From: Acidovorax sp. HDW3
GTDB taxonomy: Bacteria > Pseudomonadota > Gammaproteobacteria > Burkholderiales > Burkholderiaceae_C
NCBI RefSeq assembly: GCF_011303755.1
Contig: NZ_CP049885.1
Location: forward strand, 1,284,001 to 1,348,000
DNA length: 64,000 nucleotides
Reading direction: 5' to 3'
Position numbers and translations under genes: made by a program. How positions within the stretch are numbered: the stretch's first letter is position 1; each line of letters opens with the position of its first letter. This document shows positions 43,580-56,084 of this stretch, piece by piece. The notes under the pieces were generated by a model. The model was given only the letters and a program-made list of their open reading frames with translations, made no database searches and was not told the origin of the DNA.

Positions 43580-44715
43580 TACATGCTCTCTGCCTGGCGG
43601 TAGCCGGCCGCAGTGATTTGGGCGCAGTGCGCCCAGCTGAAATGGCGTGCACGCTCCAGTCCCATTGTTGCCAAGCGATGTTGCAAGGGGGCGTCTTCGG
43701 CAATGGTTTCTAATGCATGGCGGCAGGCATCGACGTCGTCGGGCTCAACGTACAAGACGGCTTCTGCTGCCACTTCCGGAATGGCGCCACGGCGGCAGGT
43801 GATGACGGGGGTGGCACTGGCCATGGCTTCGAGCACGGGCAGGCCAAATCCTTCGTAGCGCGAGGGAAAGAGCAGGGCGCAGGCGCCGGCCAGCAGCGCA
43901 GCCACGGTGTTGTCGTCCTGGTAGCCGAGCGCACGCACCTGGCCGCTGGCGACGGCTTGCTCCAACGGACGTGACCATTCGGCCTGCCCCCAGCCGCGCA
44001 GCCCCACCAGCAGCAGAGGGTAGGTTTGCCGCATGGCAGGTGGTAGCCGTAAATAGGCGTTGAGGGCCAGCAGTGTGTTTTTTCGGGGTTCGAGTGTGCC
44101 GAGGCAAAGAAAATAGCGCCGCATGTGCAACTGCAGCCGCTGCAGTTGGGGGCGTAATACTGCTGCACTGCGGGGGTGAAAGCGTGCGCTGCAGCCCAGG
44201 GGGGCGACACGTATTTTGTTGGCTGCGATGGCGTAATGCTGGCGCGCCTCTTGGGCAATGAAAGTAGAATCTGTGAAGATGAGAATCGATTGTGCCAAAG
44301 CCTTGGGTAGGCGACGTTCAATTTCCCGTAGCCGTTCGCGGGGTTGCGTTTGTGGATAATGCACGTGAGTCAAGTCGTGCAGGGTCATGAGCGTGGCGCC
44401 ATCAAAATCCATAGGCCAGAGACTGGGTTCATGATAAACCGTAGGCTTTAGTTTTTTGACACCATTTTGAAAGCGTTGTTGCAGCAAAAAACGGCGCATA
44501 GCATATGCGCCTGGCAAGTGTTTTCTCAATATTGGCACTATACTTTGTTTGGCGTTTTGCGCAGGTTGCGAAAAATCCTGGCGCCAGCGCCAACCGTCGA
44601 ATAAATTGAGGGTAATGTCCTGCTCTGCTTGCAATGCCTGGACCAGTTGCATGGCATATTCTCCAATGCCCGTGCGTGGTTGGCGCAGAATGCTGGTATT
44701 AAATGCGACATTCAT
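43579..44715 (-). CDS. GT4 family glycosyltransferase
   Basis: A 378-residue GT4 enzyme: MNVAFNTSILRQPRTGIGEY at the N-terminus, LMTLHDLTHVHYPQTQP, FLCLGTLEPRKNTLLALNAY, and the EX7E region SRYEGFGLPVLEAMASATPV. It is most like mannosyltransferase WbpX/WbaZ-type enzymes (TLEPRKN signature). It overlaps the upstream GT by 17 bp. Product linkage is not inferable. Confidence 0.92.
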   Translation of the reverse strand: MNVAFNTSILRQPRTGIGEYAMQLVQALQAEQDITLNLFDGWRWRQDFSQPAQNAKQSIVPILRKHLPGAYAMRRFLLQQRFQNGVKKLKPTVYHEPSLWPMDFDGATLMTLHDLTHVHYPQTQPRERLREIERRLPKALAQSILIFTDSTFIAQEARQHYAIAANKIRVAPLGCSARFHPRSAAVLRPQLQRLQLHMRRYFLCLGTLEPRKNTLLALNAYLRLPPAMRQTYPLLLVGLRGWGQAEWSRPLEQAVASGQVRALGYQDDNTVAALLAGACALLFPSRYEGFGLPVLEAMASATPVITCRRGAIPEVAAEAVLYVEPDDVDACRHALETIAEDAPLQHRLATMGLERARHFSWAHCAQITAAGYRQAESM

Positions 44716-46102
44716 CGTGCAGCCAGGGGGAGGAAAGTGCAGGGGCTGCGGTGGTTGATGCGGTGAGATTCTGCTGTATTTTATCGATCAGTTGCTGTGA
44801 GGCCTGTTGCCAATTTATCCATTGCCAGTCTGTCAGGGATCGGGGGGCAGGAAATTTTCCAGATTCTTCAAACTGGCGAATAAGGCGTGCCAATGTTTCC
44901 GGCTGTTCCAGGTCAAAATACACCATGCTGTCGCCGCCAATTTCCCGGAATACGGGAATGTCGCTCGCCATGGCTGGCAAGCCGCGCTGCATGGCTTCCA
45001 CCAGGGGCAAGCCAAAGCCTTCAACATAGGAGGGGAATACCAGAGAACGTGCGTGGGTGTAGCAGTGTTCCAACTCCCGGTCGTTGAGGTCGTTGAACAT
45101 GAACAACTTCTTTTGGAACTGGGGATGCTGCCGTATGCGTTCGATCAATTGCTCAGTTTTCCAGCCTATTTTGCCGACAAAGCACAGGCACGCCTCGCTG
45201 TCCTCTGTCCAAACGTGTTCGAAGGCATCGAGCAAGTAGGCATGATTTTTACGCGGCTCGATGGTGCTCACCATCAGATAAACCGGGGCCTGCTTGCACA
45301 TTTTGCGCACATCGCGTCGCACGACGATGTCGGGGTTGGCCTGGTCGAGATCGCTGCCGAGGTGAAAGTAGTCAAACCACCGTGCGGCGGCAGGCCCTGG
45401 CCCTAGGCGCAGGGCGACTTCGGTGCGCACTTGTTGTTCGATGGTATGCGAAATGGCCATGAAACCGTTAGCGGTTTGACTGATCCAGGAAAACCATTGA
45501 TCGAAGACGCGCACCAGGCCATCGTCGCAAAATTGTGGGTGCGTCAGGGGAATCAGGTCGTATATCACTGAAATAATGTGCACACCTTTTTTCTTCAGTC
45601 GTTCGGCAACCGAGAAAAAATCAGCGTGCCATGATGAATCAAGTAATACCAAGACATCACCCGCCTGGCAATTCATCTCGGTAATGTGGAATTTATCGAC
45701 GTACCGTAGGGAAATAAAGGAAAGTATTTTTTGGGGTATGGAAATCCCGAATCCCAGGGTGCGACAAATTCCGGTGAGGACTGCTCTGAGTACCGGGGAT
45801 TGGTAAAAAACGCCGCTGCGTTCACGTCGGGCACGGTAATTCCAGATGCGGTTGCGCAGGCGGCCCAGGCGGTCATGCTGTACGGAGAGCCAGTTTTGCA
45901 GACGTGTCCGTACCGTGCTGGGGCGCAGTGGACGCAGTTGGTTGATGCGATAAACCTTGTTGTTCTGCATTACGACTGGTATGCATTCGACATCTGTTTT
46001 TACACCAGGTAAATGATTGATGACGTTGCGCACGACGCGCTGAATACCTGAATTGTCTTGTGGATGTTCGTAAACGTAGGTGCATTCGATCAGCAAACGC
46101 AT
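44699..46102 (-). CDS. GT4 family glycosyltransferase
   Basis: A 467-residue GT4 enzyme: MRLLIECTYVYEHPQDNSGI followed by QRVVRNVI, IISVIYDLIPLTHPQF, MVSTIEPRKNHAYLLDAFEH, and the EX7E region SYVEGFGLPLVEAMQRGLPA. The N-terminal GIQRVVRN motif occurs in WbpX-like and capsule mannosyltransferases. Its middle segment (about 60-130) is longer and more basic than in its neighbour. It is 9 bp after the GMP/PMI gene. Confidence 0.92.
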   Translation of the reverse strand: MRLLIECTYVYEHPQDNSGIQRVVRNVINHLPGVKTDVECIPVVMQNNKVYRINQLRPLRPSTVRTRLQNWLSVQHDRLGRLRNRIWNYRARRERSGVFYQSPVLRAVLTGICRTLGFGISIPQKILSFISLRYVDKFHITEMNCQAGDVLVLLDSSWHADFFSVAERLKKKGVHIISVIYDLIPLTHPQFCDDGLVRVFDQWFSWISQTANGFMAISHTIEQQVRTEVALRLGPGPAAARWFDYFHLGSDLDQANPDIVVRRDVRKMCKQAPVYLMVSTIEPRKNHAYLLDAFEHVWTEDSEACLCFVGKIGWKTEQLIERIRQHPQFQKKLFMFNDLNDRELEHCYTHARSLVFPSYVEGFGLPLVEAMQRGLPAMASDIPVFREIGGDSMVYFDLEQPETLARLIRQFEESGKFPAPRSLTDWQWINWQQASQQLIDKIQQNLTASTTAAPALSSPWLHDECRI

Positions 46103-46111
46103 AATTTTATT

Positions 46112-47565
46112 TCAGCAAGTAATACGACCGTATTGGTCATCAAAGCGCACAATGTCGTCTTCGCCTAAATATTCACCGCTTTGCACCTCGATGATGACGA
46201 GGTCGATGACACCGGGGTTTTCCAGACGGTGGCGGTGGCCTGCGGGAATGAAAGTGGATTCATTGGTGCTGACCAAGCGTGGTTCTGGGCATCCATTGAC
46301 GATGCGGGCCATACCCTGCACCACCACCCAGTGCTCGCTGCGGTGATGGTGCATCTGCAGCGACAGTGAGGCTCCGGGCTTGACCTTGATGCGCTTGATT
46401 TTGAAGCGCGGCCCTTCTTCAAGCACTGTGTAGCTGCCCCAGGGACGGGTGACGGTGCGGTGCAGGCGGTAGGCTTCGTGCTGGCTGTTTTTAAGGCGTT
46501 TAGCAACTTCGCGCACATCTTGTGCCCGGTCGGCGTGGGCGACGAGCAGGGCATCGGCAGTATCGACAATCACCAGGTTGTCCACGCCCACGGTGGCTAC
46601 CAGCCGGTGTTCGGCTTGAATGTAGGTGTGGTGCGTGTCCACCAGCACGGCCTCTCCTTGAACCCGGTTGTGGGCTGCGTCACTGGGGAGGAGCTGCGCC
46701 AGTGCCGTCCAGGAGCCGATGTCGCTCCAATCGAAGCGAGCGGGGATCAGGGCGACCTGCTGCGAGCGTTCCATCACGGCGTAGTCGATGGAAATATCCG
46801 GCAGCTTTTCAAACGATGGGGAATGAAGCTCTTGTGTCCAGGTGCCACCATGGCTCGATTCCGGACTGTGCTGCATACAAGTCAGTGCTTGGGTCAGGAT
46901 CTCTGGGGCGTGGAGCTGCATTTGCGCCAGCAGCGTGCTGACACTGAAGCAAAACATGCCTGAATTCCATAAAAAACGTCCGCTGTCAAGGTATTGCTGG
47001 GCCGTTGCTGCGTCGGGCTTTTCGACAAACCGCCGTACCTGACGACCGCCTTGTTCATCTAGGTTCGCGCCCGCTTCAATGTAGCCAAAACCAGTTTCAG
47101 GGCCTGTGGGTTGGATGCCGTAGGTCACCAGATACCCATGCTGGGCCAGTTGTGTGGCGTGCGCTGTGGCTTGTTCAAATGCTGTCAGATCGGAAATCAA
47201 ATGATCGGCAGCCATGACGACCAGAATAGCGTCATCGCCATGCCGGGCCTGTACGGCCAAGGCGGCGCAGGCAATGGCAGCGGCGGTGTTACGGCCCACC
47301 GGTTCGAGCAGGAAGTAGGGCTGATACTGTGCGCCCAGGTGGGCTTCCTGGAAATGGTCGCGGCTGGCAAAGAAATGCTCGCGGTTCGTGACCGTCAGAA
47401 TGTCGCCCCCATCGGGCAGCAAGGCGGCGGCGCGCTGGTAGGTTTTGAGCAGCAGGGATTGGCCGTCGGGCAGGCGCAAGAAAGGTTTGGGATAGCCCTC
47501 GCGCGACACTGGCCACAGGCGCGTGCCGGCGCCGCCGGAGAGGATGACAGGGACGAGCGTGGCCA

Positions 47566-47566
<1 letters not shown>
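46112..47566 (-). CDS. manC: Mannose-1-phosphate guanylyltransferase / mannose-6-phosphate isomerase (type II, bifunctional)
   Basis: A 484-residue enzyme giving GDP-mannose. The N-terminal nucleotidyltransferase (about 1-285) has VILSGGAGTRLWPVSR and FVEKPDAATAQQYL. The C-terminal cupin isomerase (about 330-480) has the metal-binding SLQMHHHRSEHWVVVQG and FIPAGHRHRLENPG. It is the WbpW/AlgA/XanB type. The start at 47566 overlaps the gmd stop by one base. It supplies GDP-mannose to Gmd and to glycosyltransferases. Confidence 0.95.
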
Positions 47567-49465
<1,899 letters not shown>

Positions 49466-49617
49466 AGGCCTGCTCCCACGGGGGTGATCAGGGGCGGGCG
49501 ATGGTATGAAATGCGGTGCGGGAGCAAGCGGGGCACAGTATGAGTCTCCTGGGGACGGTGTGATGGCTTTGTTTTTATTCTCGAAACAGACAGGTTTGTA
49601 AGTTTCGGGTTAGGCGC

Positions 49618-49646
49618 ATTCTTGGCACCGCCCAGGAGGGCGTCAA
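49618..49646 (-). promoter_or_regulatory. Candidate sigma-70 promoter of the polysaccharide operon
   Basis: On the minus strand TTGACG (49646-49641) and AAGAAT (49623-49618) are separated by 17 bp, about 150 bp upstream of the rmd start. The 262-bp spacer (49466-49727) holds no gene. No JUMPstart/ops element was seen. Found by eye only. Confidence 0.35.
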
Positions 49647-49700
49647 GCGGGTTTTTGCCTGGGGAGAAAGTCTTTCGATGTGGCTCTCTAAAGATGGAAC

Positions 49701-49721
49701 GCGCTGGTTTGTAACCAGCGC
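49701..49721 (-). terminator. Hairpin after the valine-catabolism operon
   Basis: GCGCTGGTT and AACCAGCGC are 9-bp perfect arms around TGT, six bases past the mmsB stop. Read leftward it is followed by GTTCCATCTTT, a weak T-run. A terminator or mRNA-end stabiliser. Confidence 0.5.
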
Positions 49722-49727
49722 CACACA

Positions 49728-50624
49728 TCAATCGTGTCCCTGCACCAGTTTGATGACGCTGGAAAAATCTTCGCCGCCATGCCCGGCCAGGCTGTGCGCG
49801 GCGTACAGCGCACGCGCCAGGCCGCCCAGCGGGGTGCTGGCGCGGGTGGCCAGGGCGCTTTCCTGCGCCAGGCCCAGGTCTTTGAGCATCAAATCGGTAC
49901 CAAAGCCGCCGCTGTAGCCTTTGCTGGCGGGGGCGTTTTCGTGCACGCCGGGGTAGGGGTTGTATTTTTCAAGGGCCCAGTTGCCGCCGGAGCTGCGGCG
50001 CATGATTTCGGCCAGCACCTGGGGGTCGAGGCCATGGGCCACGCCCAGGGCCATGGCTTCGCTGGTGCCGATCATGAGGATGGCGAGCAGCATGTTGTTG
50101 CAAATTTTCGCCGTTTGCCCAGCGCCGACTTCGCCCGCGTGGAAGATATTGGCCCCCATTTTCTCCAGCACCGGGCGGGCGCGCTCCAGGTTGGGGGCGC
50201 TGGCGCCCACCATAAAGGTCAGCGTGCCAGCGACGGCGCCGCCCACGCCACCGGAGACGGGGGCGTCGATGAAGGCAATGCCGGCGGCCTGCGCCGCCTG
50301 TGCCACTTTCTGGCTGCTGGCGGCGGCGATGGTGGAGCTGTCGATCACCAGCGCCCCGGCGCCGATGTGGGCGAGCAGGCCCGGCTGTCCGCCCCGGCCG
50401 AGGTACAGCGCCTCGACGTGGGCGCTGGCGGGCAACATGCTGATGACCACCTCGGCGCCGGCGACGGCGGCCTGCGCGCTGGCGGCCATCTCCAGGCCCT
50501 GGGCTTGCAGGGCGGCGCAGCTGTCGGGGTTGAGGTCGAACGCCTGCACGGCCAGGCCGGCTTTGTGCAGGTTCAGGGCCATGGGGCCGCCCATGTGGCC
50601 CAGTCCGATGAATGCGATGCGCAT
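49728..50624 (-). CDS. mmsB: 3-hydroxyisobutyrate dehydrogenase
   Basis: A 298-residue NAD-dependent dehydrogenase oxidising 3-hydroxyisobutyrate to methylmalonate semialdehyde in valine breakdown. Motifs: the NAD fold IAFIGLGHMGGPMALNLHKAG, the substrate motif FIDAPVSGGVGGAVAGTLTF, the catalytic Lys in GQTAKICNNMLLA, and the C-terminal KDLGLAQESA. GAGGAGA precedes the ATG. It is downstream of the acyl-CoA dehydrogenase, separated by a spacer containing a REP-like palindrome. Confidence 0.95.
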   Translation of the reverse strand: MRIAFIGLGHMGGPMALNLHKAGLAVQAFDLNPDSCAALQAQGLEMAASAQAAVAGAEVVISMLPASAHVEALYLGRGGQPGLLAHIGAGALVIDSSTIAAASSQKVAQAAQAAGIAFIDAPVSGGVGGAVAGTLTFMVGASAPNLERARPVLEKMGANIFHAGEVGAGQTAKICNNMLLAILMIGTSEAMALGVAHGLDPQVLAEIMRRSSGGNWALEKYNPYPGVHENAPASKGYSGGFGTDLMLKDLGLAQESALATRASTPLGGLARALYAAHSLAGHGGEDFSSVIKLVQGHD

Positions 50625-50660
50625 GGATGTCTCCTCGGGTGGTGGTTGTGAATGTTTTTG

Positions 50661-50694
50661 GCTGCTAACGCTTGTCTAGCAAGCGCGAGCAGCT
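50661..50694. repeat. REP-like palindrome between mmsB and the acyl-CoA dehydrogenase
   Basis: GCTGCTAACGCTTG and CAAGCGCGAGCAGC are near-perfect arms around TCTAG. On the plus strand it is followed by an A-rich run. It is a member of the AGCTGCT/GCGCTTG palindrome family. Confidence 0.7.
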
Positions 50695-50752
50695 ATTAAA
50701 AAAAGAGCAAAAAGAGAGCGGAAAGAGAGTAAAAAGAGCCGATAGAGGCCGC

Positions 50753-51913
50753 TTAGCGGATGGCGTCGGGCGCGTCGCCGTCCAACATGCGCCGGGCGAT
50801 GATGACGCGCATGATCTCGTTCGTGCCCTCCAGGATCTGGTGCACGCGCGCGTCACGCAGCAGGCGCTCCACGGGGTAGTCGCGGATGTAGCCGTAGCCG
50901 CCGTGCAGCTGCAGCGCGTCGTTGACGATGGCAAAGCCGGCGTCGGTGGCAAAGCGCTTGGCCATGGCGCAGTAGGTGGTGGCGTCGGGCGCACCGGCGT
51001 CGAGCTTGGCGGCGGCCAGGCGCACCATTTGGCGCGCAGCGACCAGCTCGGTCGCCATGTCGGCCAGCTTGAACTGCAGCGCCTGGAAGCTCGCTATCGG
51101 CTTGCCGAACTGCTTGCGCTCGTGCATATAGCGCTGGGCGTGGGTGAGTGCCCCTTGTGCGGCACCCACCGAGCAGGTGGCGATGTTGATGCGCCCGCCA
51201 TCGAGCCCCTTCATCGCCATCTTGAAGCCATCGCCTTCCTGGCCGAGCAGGTTCTCGGCGGGCACGCGCACGCCGTCAAAGCTGATCTGGCGCGTGGGCT
51301 GGCTGTTCCAGCCCATTTTTTGCTCTTTCTTGCCGTAGATGATGCCCGGCAGCTGCGCCGGCACGGCCAGGGCGCTGACGCCGGCTGCCCCGGGGCCGCC
51401 GGTGCGCGCCATGACCACCAGCAGATCGGTGCTGCCCGCGCCGCTGATGAAGGCTTTGCCGCCGTGCAGCACGTATTCGTCGCCGACGCGCTCGGCGCGT
51501 GTCTGCAGCGAGGCCGCGTCCGAGCCGCTGCCGGGCTCGGTCAGGCAGTAGCTGGCAAGTTTCTGGCCGCTGGTCAGCGGCTCGCCCCAGGCGGCGCGCA
51601 GCGCCGGTTGGCCCCAGGTGCCGACCATCCAGGTCGCCATGTTGTGGATGGTGAAAAACGCCGCCGTCGAGGGATCGACCGCCGCCAGCTCCTCGAACAC
51701 CAAGGTGGCGTCCAGGCGCGGCAGCGCCAGGCCGCCAATCTCCTCGGGCGCGTACAGGCCGCAAAAGCCCAGGGCGCCGCCCTTGGCAAAGACTTCCACG
51801 GGAAAAATGCCTTCCTCGTCCCAGCGGGCGGCATGTGGCGCCAGCTCCGCCTGCGCAAAGGCGCGTGCCGTGTCGGCAAAGGCGCGCTGGTCAGCGTTCA
51901 GTTCAAAGTCCAT
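50753..51913 (-). CDS. Acyl-CoA dehydrogenase, probably isobutyryl-CoA dehydrogenase
   Basis: A 386-residue flavoprotein. Features: CLTEPGSGSDAASLQT (FAD/substrate), GGKAFISGAG, GLDGGRINIATCSVGAAQGA, QLHGGYGYIRDYPVERLLRD, and the catalytic-base region HQILEGTNEIMRVIIARR with Glu. Between mmsB and mmsA it most likely oxidises isobutyryl-CoA to methacrylyl-CoA. AGGAG precedes the ATG at 51913. No enoyl-CoA hydratase or 3-hydroxyisobutyryl-CoA hydrolase is visible here, so those steps are encoded elsewhere. Confidence 0.92.
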   Translation of the reverse strand: MDFELNADQRAFADTARAFAQAELAPHAARWDEEGIFPVEVFAKGGALGFCGLYAPEEIGGLALPRLDATLVFEELAAVDPSTAAFFTIHNMATWMVGTWGQPALRAAWGEPLTSGQKLASYCLTEPGSGSDAASLQTRAERVGDEYVLHGGKAFISGAGSTDLLVVMARTGGPGAAGVSALAVPAQLPGIIYGKKEQKMGWNSQPTRQISFDGVRVPAENLLGQEGDGFKMAMKGLDGGRINIATCSVGAAQGALTHAQRYMHERKQFGKPIASFQALQFKLADMATELVAARQMVRLAAAKLDAGAPDATTYCAMAKRFATDAGFAIVNDALQLHGGYGYIRDYPVERLLRDARVHQILEGTNEIMRVIIARRMLDGDAPDAIR

Positions 51914-51938
51914 GGAAATGCTCCTTACTATTATTTTT

Positions 51939-51977
51939 ATAGCTGCTGGCGCTTGCTGTATAAGCGCTGGCAGCTAT
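51939..51977. repeat. REP-like palindrome between the acyl-CoA dehydrogenase and mmsA
   Basis: ATAGCTGCTGGCGCTT and AAGCGCTGGCAGCTAT pair over 14 of 16 positions around a 7-base loop. T- and A-runs on both sides make it terminator-like in either direction, which may attenuate read-through from mmsA. Confidence 0.7.
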
Positions 51978-51995
51978 TTTTAGTCTTATTGACCC

Positions 51996-53501
<1,506 letters not shown>

Positions 53502-53550
53502 GGTGAGTGTCTCCTGAGAAGGTAGGGGGAAAATTTCTGCGCCCATGGTA

Positions 53551-53612
53551 GGTGTGCGAAATTGCCGATGCAATAGCTAAACTCGCAACTTACCTTGGCA
53601 AATTTGCACACC
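53551..53612. promoter_or_regulatory. Inverted-repeat operator between mmsA and the LysR gene
   Basis: GGTGTGCGAAATTGCC (53551-53566) and GGCAAATTTGCACACC (53597-53612) are inverted repeats matching at 14 of 16 positions. The second contains the perfect palindrome GCAAATTTGC. In a 147-bp divergent spacer this fits two LysR-type binding sites controlling both promoters. Confidence 0.55.
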
Positions 53613-53648
53613 AAGGCGATCTATCCAACTGCATACACGAGGAGGCCC

Positions 53649-54539
53649 ATGGACTGGGACAACCTGCGCTACTTTCTGGAGCTGGCGCGCACCCGCACCC
53701 TGGCCGGGGCGGCGCGGCGCCTGGGGGTGGAGCACAGCACGGTGGCGCGGCGCATCCAGGCGCTCGAGCGCGAGCTGGGGGCGCCGCTGTTTGCACGCGA
53801 GACCGACGGCCACCGCCTGAGCGAGACCGGGCGTGCGCTGCTGCCCGCCGCCCAGGCCATGGAGGCCGCCTGGCTGGCCGCGCCGCAGCTGGCGCCGCGC
53901 CGCAGCGACGGCCCCTCGGGCCTGGTGCGCGTGGGCGCAACCGAAGGCTTTGGCACCCTGGTGCTGGCGCCGCACCTGGCGCGCCTGACGCAGCGCCACC
54001 CGCACCTGTCGATCGACCTGCTGGCCCTGCCGCGCCTGCTGCAGCTGTCGCGGCGCGAGGCCGACATCGTGCTCTCGCTCGAACGCCCGCAGCGCGGCAG
54101 CGTGATCGTCACGCGCCTGGCCGACTACCAGCTCTACCTCTACGGCGAGCGCCAGTACCTGGCGCGCCGCCCGCTGGTCACGCGCCGCGAAGACCTGCGC
54201 CAGCACGATTTCATCAGCTACGTGGACGACCTGCTGTTCACCAAGGAGCTGCAGTTCATCGCCCAGCTGTGCCCGCCCGAGCGCTTTGCCCTGCGCAGCA
54301 CCAGCGTCACGGCGCAGTACGAGGCCGTGCGCGCCGGCGCCGGGCTTGCGGTGCTACCTGCCTTTCTGGCCGACCGCGACCCTACCTTGGCCCGGGTGCT
54401 ACCCGCAGAGGCCCGCTTTACCCGTACCTTCTGGATGAGCATGGCCGCCGAGGCTAAACATCAGGCGCCAGTGCAAGCCGTCTGGGCCTTTTTGAAAGAG
54501 GTGGTGCAGCACGAGGTGCAACGCTTATCCCCAGGGTAA
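53649..54539 (+). CDS. LysR-family transcriptional regulator
   Basis: A 296-residue regulator. The winged HTH (about 1-62) starts MDWDNLRYFLELARTRTLAG and includes RRLGVEHSTVARRIQALERE; the inducer-binding domain follows (about 88-290; LVRVGATEGFGTLVLAP). GAGGAGG lies before the ATG. Divergent orientation to mmsA and the shared inverted repeats suggest that it controls the valine operon in response to a pathway intermediate. That role is inferred. Confidence 0.92.
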   Translation: MDWDNLRYFLELARTRTLAGAARRLGVEHSTVARRIQALERELGAPLFARETDGHRLSETGRALLPAAQAMEAAWLAAPQLAPRRSDGPSGLVRVGATEGFGTLVLAPHLARLTQRHPHLSIDLLALPRLLQLSRREADIVLSLERPQRGSVIVTRLADYQLYLYGERQYLARRPLVTRREDLRQHDFISYVDDLLFTKELQFIAQLCPPERFALRSTSVTAQYEAVRAGAGLAVLPAFLADRDPTLARVLPAEARFTRTFWMSMAAEAKHQAPVQAVWAFLKEVVQHEVQRLSPG

Positions 54540-54625
54540 CTACGGAGACGGAGCAACCGGGTTATCCCTTATGCGGGGTGCGCATTGGTTTATGCTCGTG
54601 GGCTTTCACCCTGCGTCCGCCGCTT

Positions 54626-56059
54626 ATGACCCCCAAGGCCCCCACCTCGACTGCGCCCACTGCCGGCCATGACGACCTGCAGCGCAACCTGACCAACCGC
54701 CACATCCAGCTGATCGCCATTGGCGGCGCCATTGGCACCGGCCTGTTCATGGGCTCGGGCAAGACCATCAGCCTGGCGGGGCCCTCCATCGTCTTCGTGT
54801 ACGCCATCATCGGCGTGATGGTGTTCTTCGTCATGCGCGCCATGGGCGAGCTGCTGCTGTCGAACCTGCAATACCGCTCGTTCATCGACTTTGCGGCCGA
54901 CCTGCTCGGCCCCTGGGCCGGCTTCGTTACCGGCTGGACGTACTGGTTCTGCTGGATCATCACCGGCATTGCGGATGTGATCGCGATCTCGGCCTACGCC
55001 CAGTTCTGGGCCCCGAACCTGCCGCAGTGGGCGCCGGCGCTGGCCTGCGTCGGCCTGCTGCTGGGGCTGAACCTGCTCACCGTCAAGCTCTTTGGCGAGA
55101 TTGAATTTTGGTTCGCGCTCATCAAGATCGTCGCCATCGTCAGCCTGGTGGGCATGGGCATCTACATGGTCAGCACCGGCTTTACCGCCCCCAACGGGCA
55201 GCGCGCCAGCCTGGCCCACCTGTGGAACGACGGCGGCATGTTCCCGCATGGCGCCATGGGCTTTTTTGCCGGCTTCCAGATTGCGGTGTTCGCCTTCGTC
55301 GGCATCGAGCTGGTGGGCACCACGGCGGCCGAGGCCAAGGACCCCGAGCGCACCCTGCCGCGCGCCATCAACTCGATTCCGCTGCGCATCATCATTTTTT
55401 ACGTCTGCGCCCTGGTTGCCATCATGGCCGTGACGCCCTGGCGCGAGGTCGTGCCGGCCAAGAGCCCGTTCGTCGAACTGTTCGTGCTTGCCGGCCTGCC
55501 GGCGGCGGCCGGGGTCATCAACTTCGTCGTCCTGACCTCGGCGGCCTCGTCGGCCAACAGCGGCGTGTTCTCTACCAGCCGGATGCTCTACGGCCTGGCG
55601 CTCAAGGGCGATGCGCCGCAGTGGTTCCACCAGCTCTCGCGCGCCAGCGTGCCCTCGCGCGGCCTGGTTTTTTCCTGCACCTGCTTGCTGCTGGGCGCGT
55701 TCCTGATGTGGGTCATTCCCGATCTGGTCGAAGCCTTCACCCTGGTGACCACGGTCTCGGCCATCCTGTTCATGGTCGTGTGGTCGCTGATTTTGCTGTC
55801 CTATATCGCCTACCGCCGCCAGCGCCCGCAGCTGCACACGGCCTCGATCTACAAAATGCCCGGCGGCGTCGCCATGTGCTGGGCCTGCCTGGCGTTCTTT
55901 GCCGCCATCCTGGTGCTGCTGACCTTCGAGGCCGACACGCGCCAGGCACTCATTGCCACCCCGGTCTGGTTCGTGCTGCTGGCCCTGGGCTGGCGCGTGC
56001 GGCGCCGCCAGCGTGCCGCACAGGCAGCGGCCCAAGGCACGGCCCTGGGCCAGGCTTGA
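54626..56059 (+). CDS. Amino-acid permease (APC superfamily, CycA/AnsP/GabP-like)
   Basis: A 477-residue inner-membrane transporter with about twelve helices. The APC signature is in LTNRHIQLIAIGGAIGTGLF and MGSGKTISLAGPSIVFVYAI, followed by MRAMGELLL, and EAKDPERTLPRAINSIPLRI. It is closest by eye to the D-Ala/D-Ser/Gly transporter group. The start at 54626 is preferred; an upstream GTG at 54578 adds a non-conserved stretch. It follows the LysR gene in the same direction with a 86-bp gap. Substrate is uncertain. Confidence 0.9.
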   Translation: MTPKAPTSTAPTAGHDDLQRNLTNRHIQLIAIGGAIGTGLFMGSGKTISLAGPSIVFVYAIIGVMVFFVMRAMGELLLSNLQYRSFIDFAADLLGPWAGFVTGWTYWFCWIITGIADVIAISAYAQFWAPNLPQWAPALACVGLLLGLNLLTVKLFGEIEFWFALIKIVAIVSLVGMGIYMVSTGFTAPNGQRASLAHLWNDGGMFPHGAMGFFAGFQIAVFAFVGIELVGTTAAEAKDPERTLPRAINSIPLRIIIFYVCALVAIMAVTPWREVVPAKSPFVELFVLAGLPAAAGVINFVVLTSAASSANSGVFSTSRMLYGLALKGDAPQWFHQLSRASVPSRGLVFSCTCLLLGAFLMWVIPDLVEAFTLVTTVSAILFMVVWSLILLSYIAYRRQRPQLHTASIYKMPGGVAMCWACLAFFAAILVLLTFEADTRQALIATPVWFVLLALGWRVRRRQRAAQAAAQGTALGQA

Positions 56060-56084
56060 TGATGGGGAGCGGCGCGGGCGCCGG

